Part shown: positions 8,525-14,057 of the stretch, piece after piece
Layout of the letters: every line of letters starts with the position of its first letter
Position numbering within the stretch: the first letter of the stretch is position 1
Assembly: GCF_938045345.1 (NCBI RefSeq)
Contig: NZ_CALIMS010000042.1
Coordinates: 1-16,180 of the forward strand
Length of the DNA stretch: 16,180 nucleotides
Reading direction: 5' to 3'
Source of the DNA: an uncultured Campylobacter sp.
GTDB taxonomy: Bacteria > Campylobacterota > Campylobacteria > Campylobacterales > Campylobacteraceae
Made by a program: the position numbers and the translations under genes
Notes under the pieces: model-generated
Told to the model about the DNA's origin: nothing
Databases searched by the model: none
Seen by the model: the letters and a program-made list of their open reading frames with translations, nothing else

Positions 8525-9309
8525 ATATAAATGAATTTGAGATGATAGACGTACTTAAAAGGCTTAAAAACGAATATGGCGTATTTGAGTTAAAGGCCGA
8601 GTTTGAAGCCGAGGGAAGTCGTATGGAGGAGATGATGCGTTTGCGAGATATTGCCAATCGAGCAGATTTGCCTATCATCTTAAAGATCGGTGGAGCTGAG
8701 GCGGTTACGGATATTTATAATGGTATCATTTTGGGCGTAGAGGGCCTTATTGCGCCTATGGTAGAAACCCCGTATGCTGTTTATAAATATCTAGGAGTTA
8801 TAGAAAATTTGATAAATCCAGACAACCGAGATTATATAGATTTTGCTATAAATATCGAGACAAAAACTGCGGTAGAAAACATAGATGAAATTTTAAAATT
8901 AGAAAAAATTTCGCTACTAAGAAGCATTACATTCGGTAGAAGCGATTTTGCGCAGTCATGCGGTTTGGCTAAAAAAGATGTAGATAATGAGAAAATTTTA
9001 AATGCTGTTCAGCGAGTATCTCGCGCCGTAAAAGCGAAAGGTTTAAAATTTGCAATAGGCGGAAATATTACGGCTAAATCTATTGATTTTATCAAGACTC
9101 TAAAAGCAGAAAATTTAATAGACAAATATGAAACCCGCAAAGTAGTTTTTGCTATAGACTCTATTAATGCCAATCCGCGCGAAGGAATAAATACGGCACT
9201 AAAATTTGAACTGTTGTGGCTAAAGTCAAAAAGAAGATTTTATGCAAGGATAAAAGCTGAGGATGAACAGCGTATAGAAGATTTAGAAAAAAGGCTAAGT
9301 AGCAGATGA
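8521..9309 (+). CDS. HpcH/HpaI (citrate-lyase beta-like) aldolase-family protein
   Basis: This 262-aa protein resembles the HpcH/HpaI aldolase and citrate lyase family, metal-dependent TIM-barrel enzymes that make or break carbon-carbon bonds next to a pyruvate- or acetyl-type enolate. Visible landmarks are Arg34, the LKIGGAEA strand around Lys55, GLIAPMVETPYA, Glu113 in NIETKTAVENIDEI and Asp142 in FGRSDFAQSCG; the last two fit the metal ligands. The C-terminal 30 residues are charged and probably helical. GGAGGAAGAGG lies just before the ATG, which overlaps the HAD stop by 4 bp. The stop in turn overlaps the SDR start. Such an enzyme is not part of the known abequose, paratose, tyvelose or yersiniose routes. 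Substrate unknown. Confidence 0.8.
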   Translation: MNINEFEMIDVLKRLKNEYGVFELKAEFEAEGSRMEEMMRLRDIANRADLPIILKIGGAEAVTDIYNGIILGVEGLIAPMVETPYAVYKYLGVIENLINPDNRDYIDFAINIETKTAVENIDEILKLEKISLLRSITFGRSDFAQSCGLAKKDVDNEKILNAVQRVSRAVKAKGLKFAIGGNITAKSIDFIKTLKAENLIDKYETRKVVFAIDSINANPREGINTALKFELLWLKSKRRFYARIKAEDEQRIEDLEKRLSSR

Positions 9310-10235
9310 ATCTATTCATCACGGGCGGTAGCGGTTTTATCGGGTCGCATCTAAAAAAGCGTCTTGCGCTAAATGGAAATTTTAACGTTTTCGCTCCAAA
9401 AAGTAGTGAGCTAAATTTGACTGACGAAAGCGCAGTTGACGATTTTGTTCGTGCGCATAAAATCGATGCTATCGTTCATCTAGCCAATCGTGGCGGCGGT
9501 CGTGATACGCTGGATATGACAAATGTGACCGAGTATAATTTGCGGATTTTTTTCAATATCGCCAAGCAAAAAAACAAGGTTGCAAGGATCATATCATTTG
9601 GAAGCGGTGCGGAATACGGCAAATACAAGCCGATAATAAATGCTCGCGAGGATGATTATAAAAAGGCGCTTCCGCTTGATGAATACGGTTTTTACAAAGC
9701 TATCACGTCGCATTACATTGAGGATTGCGCGGATAATATCATCCAGCTTCGTTTATTTGGAATTTACGGCGAGATGGAGAATTACCGCTATAAATTTATC
9801 ACAAATGCCGTAGTAAAAAACTTACTGTACCTACCCATCACGATCAATCAAAACGTATTTTTTGATTACATGTATGTCGATGACCTGTTAAACGTAGTGG
9901 AATTTTATATAGAAAATGACGCGCGGCATAAAATTTACAACGCAAGCAGCGGGACAAAAATCGATCTACTCGGCTTGGCTGCGCTAGTAAATGAAGCGAG
10001 CGATTTTAAATCGGAGATAATCGTACTAAATAAAGGGCTAAATAACGAATATACTTCCGACAATAGCCTGCTAAAATCTGAGATGGGAGATATGTTTAAG
10101 CTTACGTCGCATTTGGAAGCGATCGGTAAAATTCATAAATATTTTAAGCAAAATTTTACTAGCTTAGACTTAGATACCATAAAAAAAGATCCATATTTGA
10201 GAAAAATCAATGAAATTTGGAAAGGCAAAAAATGA
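9306..10235 (+). CDS. NAD(P)-dependent SDR epimerase/reductase
   Basis: This 309-aa extended SDR protein has TGGSGFIG at residues 6-13 for the cofactor and Tyr127-GFY-Lys131 as the catalytic pair. ISFGSGAEYG holds the serine position, and LFGIYGE, FDYMYVDDL and YNASSG are nucleotide-sugar epimerase/dehydratase hallmarks. In CDP-dideoxyhexose pathways an SDR does the final keto reduction (abequose/paratose synthases, or YerF reducing the added two-carbon branch). A reductase of the branched keto sugar is therefore the best guess; a C-epimerase or a 4-ketoreductase are the alternatives. It overlaps both neighbours by 4 bp and lies just before rfbH. Specificity cannot be read from the sequence. 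Confidence 0.85.
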   Translation: MNLFITGGSGFIGSHLKKRLALNGNFNVFAPKSSELNLTDESAVDDFVRAHKIDAIVHLANRGGGRDTLDMTNVTEYNLRIFFNIAKQKNKVARIISFGSGAEYGKYKPIINAREDDYKKALPLDEYGFYKAITSHYIEDCADNIIQLRLFGIYGEMENYRYKFITNAVVKNLLYLPITINQNVFFDYMYVDDLLNVVEFYIENDARHKIYNASSGTKIDLLGLAALVNEASDFKSEIIVLNKGLNNEYTSDNSLLKSEMGDMFKLTSHLEAIGKIHKYFKQNFTSLDLDTIKKDPYLRKINEIWKGKK

Positions 10236-11563
10236 CCCCGCAAGAATTAAAACAAGAAATTTTAGAAAAGACAAAAGAGTATTATAAACTGGTTCATGAG
10301 CCGGCGCAGAGAGCTAAATTTGAACCCGGCAAAAGCCGTGTGAATTACGCAGGTAGAGTCTTTGATGAGCATGAAATGGTAAATTTAGTAGATAGCTCGC
10401 TTGATTTTTGGCTTACATACGGCACATATTCTAAAAAATTTGAAAAGGAATTTGCCAAAATGCTTGGCGTAAAATGGGCGTTTTTGGTAAATAGCGGAAG
10501 CAGTGCAAATCTACTTGCATTTTTTGCACTTACCTCGCCACTTCTAAAAGAGCGCCGCATAAAAAAGGGAGATGAAGTTATAACCGTAGCGGCGGGCTTT
10601 CCTACGACAGTTGCGCCTATCGTGCAATACGGTGCCGTTCCAGTTTTTGTCGATATGGAGCTTGAGTATTTTAACATAGACCATACGAAGCTTGAGCTTG
10701 CGCTTAGCCCAAAAACGAAAGCCGTCATGGTAGCTCACACCCTGGGAAATCCTTTTAATATAAAAGCCGTGAAGGAATTTTGCGATAAACACGATTTGTG
10801 GCTTATCGAGGATAACTGCGACGCGCTGGGTTCTCTGTATGACGGTAAGCCGACCGGCACATGGGGAGATATAGGCACAAGTAGCTTCTATCCACCCCAT
10901 CATATGACTATGGGCGAGGGCGGCGCTACATACACAAACAATCTGCTGCTTAAAAAAATTATGCTAAGTATGCGTGATTGGGGACGCGATTGCTGGTGTG
11001 AGAGCGGCGTAGATAATACCTGTGGCAGGCGCTTTTCGCAAAAATTTGGTGAGCTACCGCTCGGGTACGATCATAAATACGTTTATTCGCACTTCGGATT
11101 TAATTTAAAAGCCTCCGATATGCAAGCTGCCGTGGGATGCGCTCAGATAGATAAATTTTCTAGCTTCGTGCAGCATCGTAGGCAGAATTTTAAAAAGCTT
11201 TACGATGGGTTAAAAGATATAAAGGAGCTTATTTTGGTTAAAACCCAGCCGCATTCTGAGCCTAGCTGGTTCGGCTTTATGATGACGGTTGCAGACGGGG
11301 CAAAATTTAGTAGAAACGAGCTTAGCAAACATCTAGAGAGGGCGGGCGTGCAAACAAGAAATTTATTTGCGGGCAATATGATCAAGCACCCGTTATTTGC
11401 AGATCTTAAACGCGGGGTAGATTATAAAATTTCAGGCGAGCTAAAAAATACCGATAAGATAATGAACGATAGTTTCTGGGTGGGGGTATACCCTGGAATG
11501 AGCGATGAGAGGATAGAGTATATTATAAAAACGGTTAAAGGATTTGTATCTACTAAAAGCTAA
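10232..11563 (+). CDS. rfbH: CDP-4-dehydro-6-deoxyglucose 3-dehydrase (E1), PMP- and [2Fe-2S]-dependent
   Basis: This 443-aa enzyme removes the C3 hydroxyl of CDP-4-keto-6-deoxyglucose with a PMP cofactor and an iron-sulfur cluster. It is an aspartate-aminotransferase-fold protein in which the PLP lysine is replaced by His223 in FYPPHHMTMGEGG. The cysteines Cys196, Cys254, Cys256 and Cys264 reproduce exactly the C-X57-C-X1-C-X7-C pattern described for the E1 cluster. This separates it from ColD-type and sugar aminotransferase relatives. I start at ATG 10232, which overlaps the previous stop as ATGA and follows a GGAAAGG ribosome site, not at TTG 10217. The length is close to the roughly 437 aa of enterobacterial E1. 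Its usual NADH reductase partner (E3, RfbI/DdhD) is absent from the window. Confidence 0.96.
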   Translation: MTPQELKQEILEKTKEYYKLVHEPAQRAKFEPGKSRVNYAGRVFDEHEMVNLVDSSLDFWLTYGTYSKKFEKEFAKMLGVKWAFLVNSGSSANLLAFFALTSPLLKERRIKKGDEVITVAAGFPTTVAPIVQYGAVPVFVDMELEYFNIDHTKLELALSPKTKAVMVAHTLGNPFNIKAVKEFCDKHDLWLIEDNCDALGSLYDGKPTGTWGDIGTSSFYPPHHMTMGEGGATYTNNLLLKKIMLSMRDWGRDCWCESGVDNTCGRRFSQKFGELPLGYDHKYVYSHFGFNLKASDMQAAVGCAQIDKFSSFVQHRRQNFKKLYDGLKDIKELILVKTQPHSEPSWFGFMMTVADGAKFSRNELSKHLERAGVQTRNLFAGNMIKHPLFADLKRGVDYKISGELKNTDKIMNDSFWVGVYPGMSDERIEYIIKTVKGFVSTKS

Positions 11564-11703
11564 AATATAAATCAGATCAAAATTTTAAAGTGCTATATGC
11601 AATATAAATAGTGTTATTTTGTTTGGTTAAGCGCCGATATAGCAAAATTTAATTAAAATTACGGCGATAAATTTGGTTAAAAAACCGATATTTAGGGGAG
11701 TTT
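11564..11703 (+). promoter_or_regulatory. AT-rich intergenic region before wecB, likely promoter
   Basis: This is the longest gene-free stretch in the window (140 bp) and separates two otherwise tightly packed blocks, so a promoter for wecB is likely here. It has several TATAAA/TATAT-like hexamers (for example near 11602) but no single convincing -10/-35 pair. It holds a spaced direct repeat and a TTTAATTAAA palindrome at 11648-11657. GGGGAG at 11695-11700 is the wecB ribosome site. No strong GC-rich hairpin with a T-run is seen after rfbH, so a terminator is not called. Confidence 0.45.
11622..11691. repeat. Imperfect direct repeat pair upstream of wecB
   Basis: TTTGGTTAA followed by CCGATAT occurs at 11622-11640 and again at 11672-11691, with the two conserved halves separated by GCG in the first copy and AAAA in the second. 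The copies start 50 bp apart. Between them lies a short inverted CGCCG/CGGCG pair (11632-11636 and 11662-11666) and a TTTAATTAAA palindrome. This could be a paired operator or the remains of a small duplication; there is no direct evidence of binding. Confidence 0.6.
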
Positions 11704-12840
11704 ATGACGAAAAGAAAAATTTTAATAGTATTTGGGACGCGTCCGGAGGCCATTAAGATGGTTCCGTTGATAAAGGAGTTTCAAAAGCACTCGGAATTTG
11801 AAGTGAAGGTTTGCGTCACGGCGCAGCACAGACAGATGCTCGATCAGGTGCTTGAATTTTTTGATATTAAGCCCGATTTTGATCTAAATTTAATGAAGCA
11901 GACTCAGGATCTGTACGATATTACGTCAGGCGTTTTGCTTGGTATGCGCGATGTATTTGGCGAATATACCCCAGACATCGTGTTTGTCCATGGAGATACT
12001 ACTACTACTTATGCCGTTTCTTTGGCGGCGTATTATCAAAAAATAGATGTTGCTCACGTAGAAGCTGGACTTAGGACGCATAATATCTATTCGCCGTTTC
12101 CTGAAGAGATAAATAGGCAGATGACGGGACTCATAGCTAAATATCACTTCGCGCCGACTGCCGATGCGAGAGACAATCTCTTAAAAGAAGGCAAAGATTC
12201 AAAAAATATAATCGTTAGCGGCAACACCGTTATAGACGCGCTTTTGTGGACGATAGATAAAATCGAAAACAACGAGCTGCTAAAAAATAAAATTTTATCC
12301 TTTATAAATTCCAAATATAAGCTTAGTGATAGAAAATTTATTCTCGTTACAGGACACAGACGAGAAAATTTCGGAGAAGGCTTTGTTAATATTTGTGAGG
12401 CTTTACGTGAAATAGCGCTAAAAAATGAAAATATCGACATTGTTTACCCCGTGCATTTAAATCCAAATGTAAGAAAGCCCGTGGGAGAAATTTTATCGGG
12501 CATTCCGAATATATTTTTAATTGATCCGCTAGAGTATGATAGTTTCGTCTATCTTATGAGCAAGTCATATATGATAGTAACAGATAGTGGTGGCATTCAG
12601 GAGGAGGCACCGAGCCTTTGTAAGCCCGTTTTAGTTATCAGAGAAACTACCGAAAGACCTGAAGGGATAAGAGCAGGATGTGTGAAGCTTATCGGTACCA
12701 AGCGCGAAAATATAATAAAAGAGGTGCAAAAATTATTAAATTTAAAAGATGAATATGATAAAATGAGTAAAAGTACAAGTCCGTATGGCGACGGTAAAGC
12801 TTGTAAAAAAATACTGGAATTTTTAAAAGGAATATTATGA
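11704..12840 (+). CDS. wecB: UDP-N-acetylglucosamine 2-epimerase (non-hydrolysing)
   Basis: This 378-aa cytosolic enzyme interconverts UDP-GlcNAc and UDP-ManNAc. The family blocks are in order: FGTRPEAIKMVPL near the N-terminus, HGDTTTT, HVEAGLRTH with PFPEEINR, TGHRRENFG containing His218, PVHLNPNV, DSGGIQEEAP and RETTERPEG. The length is normal for the non-hydrolysing group, and the intact TGHRRENFG and DSGGIQEE blocks argue against the hydrolysing NeuC/SiaA type. The following gene, overlapping by ATGA, encodes the dehydrogenase acting on UDP-ManNAc, which fixes the pathway as ManNAcA supply. It has its own likely promoter region upstream and a GGGGAG ribosome site. Confidence 0.95.
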   Translation: MTKRKILIVFGTRPEAIKMVPLIKEFQKHSEFEVKVCVTAQHRQMLDQVLEFFDIKPDFDLNLMKQTQDLYDITSGVLLGMRDVFGEYTPDIVFVHGDTTTTYAVSLAAYYQKIDVAHVEAGLRTHNIYSPFPEEINRQMTGLIAKYHFAPTADARDNLLKEGKDSKNIIVSGNTVIDALLWTIDKIENNELLKNKILSFINSKYKLSDRKFILVTGHRRENFGEGFVNICEALREIALKNENIDIVYPVHLNPNVRKPVGEILSGIPNIFLIDPLEYDSFVYLMSKSYMIVTDSGGIQEEAPSLCKPVLVIRETTERPEGIRAGCVKLIGTKRENIIKEVQKLLNLKDEYDKMSKSTSPYGDGKACKKILEFLKGIL

Positions 12841-14036
12841 AAAAAGTTTGCATCTTAGGTCTTGGGTATATAGGGTTGCCGACAGCAGCACTTTTGGCAA
12901 ATAGGGGCTATAAAATCCACGGCGTTGACGTGGTGCAGAGCGTTGTGGATACGATCAATGAGGGTAAAATTCATATCGTCGAGCCGGAACTTGACGTATT
13001 TGTTAAAAAAGCAGTGCAGAGCGGAAATTTAAAAGCAGACGTTAAGCCTGATTTCGCAGACGTTTTTATCATAGCTGTTCCGACGCCGTTTCGAGACGGA
13101 TACGTGCCAAATATCGATTATGTCATAAGTGCGGCAAAATCTATAATACCATACGTAAAAGACGATAATATGGTCGTTTTAGAATCCACTTCACCGGTAG
13201 GTACTACCGAAAAGATAGGTGAAATTTTAAAAAATGGCGGTGTTGATATTTCTAAAATTTATATCGCTCATTGCCCGGAGAGAGTTTTGCCGGGTAAAAT
13301 TTTAAAAGAGCTTACGCAAAACGATAGAATCGTGGGTGGAACTACAGAAATTGCTACTAAAAAGATAGCGGAATTTTATGGAGAATTCGTTAGTGGTAAC
13401 GTTTTGCAGACGGATTCTAAGACTGCAGAGATGTCAAAGCTTACAGAGAATTCTTTCCGCGACGTAAACATAGCCTTTGCAAACGAACTTAGTATTTTGT
13501 GCGATAAATTCGGCATCAATGTTTGGGAGCTTATCTCGCTAGCAAATCGCCATCCGCGAGTTAATATTTTAAACCCGGGCTGTGGCGTAGGCGGGCACTG
13601 CATAGCGGTCGATCCGTGGTTTATCGTCCATGCGGGCGGCTACGAAGCGAGGCTGATCAAATCCGCAAGGGAGGTCAATGATCACAAAGCTGAGTGGTGT
13701 ATAGAAAAGATCAAAAACGCGACTTTAAAATTTGAGCTGCAAAACGGCAAAAAGCCCAAAGTCGCGTGTATGGGGCTTGCTTTTAAGCCCGACATCGACG
13801 ATTTGCGGGAGTCGCCTGCGCTAAATATAACCAGACGCCTGATCGCAGACGGCGTCGATGTGATCGCCGTAGAGCCCAATATCAAGGCTCACAAGGATTT
13901 TGAGATAGCGGACTATAAAAAGGCTGTTGAAATTTCGGACATTGTCGTATTTTTGGTCGGACATAAGGAATTTAAAGGGCTGAAAATAGAAAAAGAAGTT
14001 TTGGATTTTTGCGGTGTGCGAAATACTAATATTTAA
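12837..14036 (+). CDS. wecC: UDP-N-acetyl-D-mannosamine dehydrogenase
   Basis: This 399-aa enzyme belongs to the UDP-sugar dehydrogenase family and oxidises UDP-ManNAc to UDP-ManNAcA with two NAD. ILGLGYIGLPTAALLA starts the NAD domain; VPTPF, ESTSPVGTT, HCPERVLPG and LTENSFRDVNIAFANEL follow. The catalytic cysteine is Cys255 in GVGGHC, then IAVDPWF. GLAFKPDIDDLRESPAL marks the C-terminal UDP-binding domain. It is slightly shorter than the roughly 420-aa E. coli protein, but all the blocks are there. Choice of UDP-ManNAc over UDP-GlcNAc or UDP-Glc rests on the family pattern and on the coupled wecB gene. Confidence 0.93.
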   Translation: MKKVCILGLGYIGLPTAALLANRGYKIHGVDVVQSVVDTINEGKIHIVEPELDVFVKKAVQSGNLKADVKPDFADVFIIAVPTPFRDGYVPNIDYVISAAKSIIPYVKDDNMVVLESTSPVGTTEKIGEILKNGGVDISKIYIAHCPERVLPGKILKELTQNDRIVGGTTEIATKKIAEFYGEFVSGNVLQTDSKTAEMSKLTENSFRDVNIAFANELSILCDKFGINVWELISLANRHPRVNILNPGCGVGGHCIAVDPWFIVHAGGYEARLIKSAREVNDHKAEWCIEKIKNATLKFELQNGKKPKVACMGLAFKPDIDDLRESPALNITRRLIADGVDVIAVEPNIKAHKDFEIADYKKAVEISDIVVFLVGHKEFKGLKIEKEVLDFCGVRNTNI

Positions 14037-14057
14037 TATTTTTTAAGGTTATAGTCA

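Noticed and set aside
10217..10231. TTG at 10217 as the rfbH start
   Set aside because: ATG 10232 forms the same ATGA overlap as its neighbours and has GGAAAGG at a suitable distance.
10345..10903. Two overlapping reverse-strand open frames within rfbH
   Set aside because: They are antisense to a gene with complete motifs, have no ribosome site and show no recognisable domain.
11632..11666. CGCCG...CGGCG inverted repeat as an rfbH terminator
   Set aside because: The stem is only 5 bp with a 25-base loop and no T-run follows; it is too weak to call.
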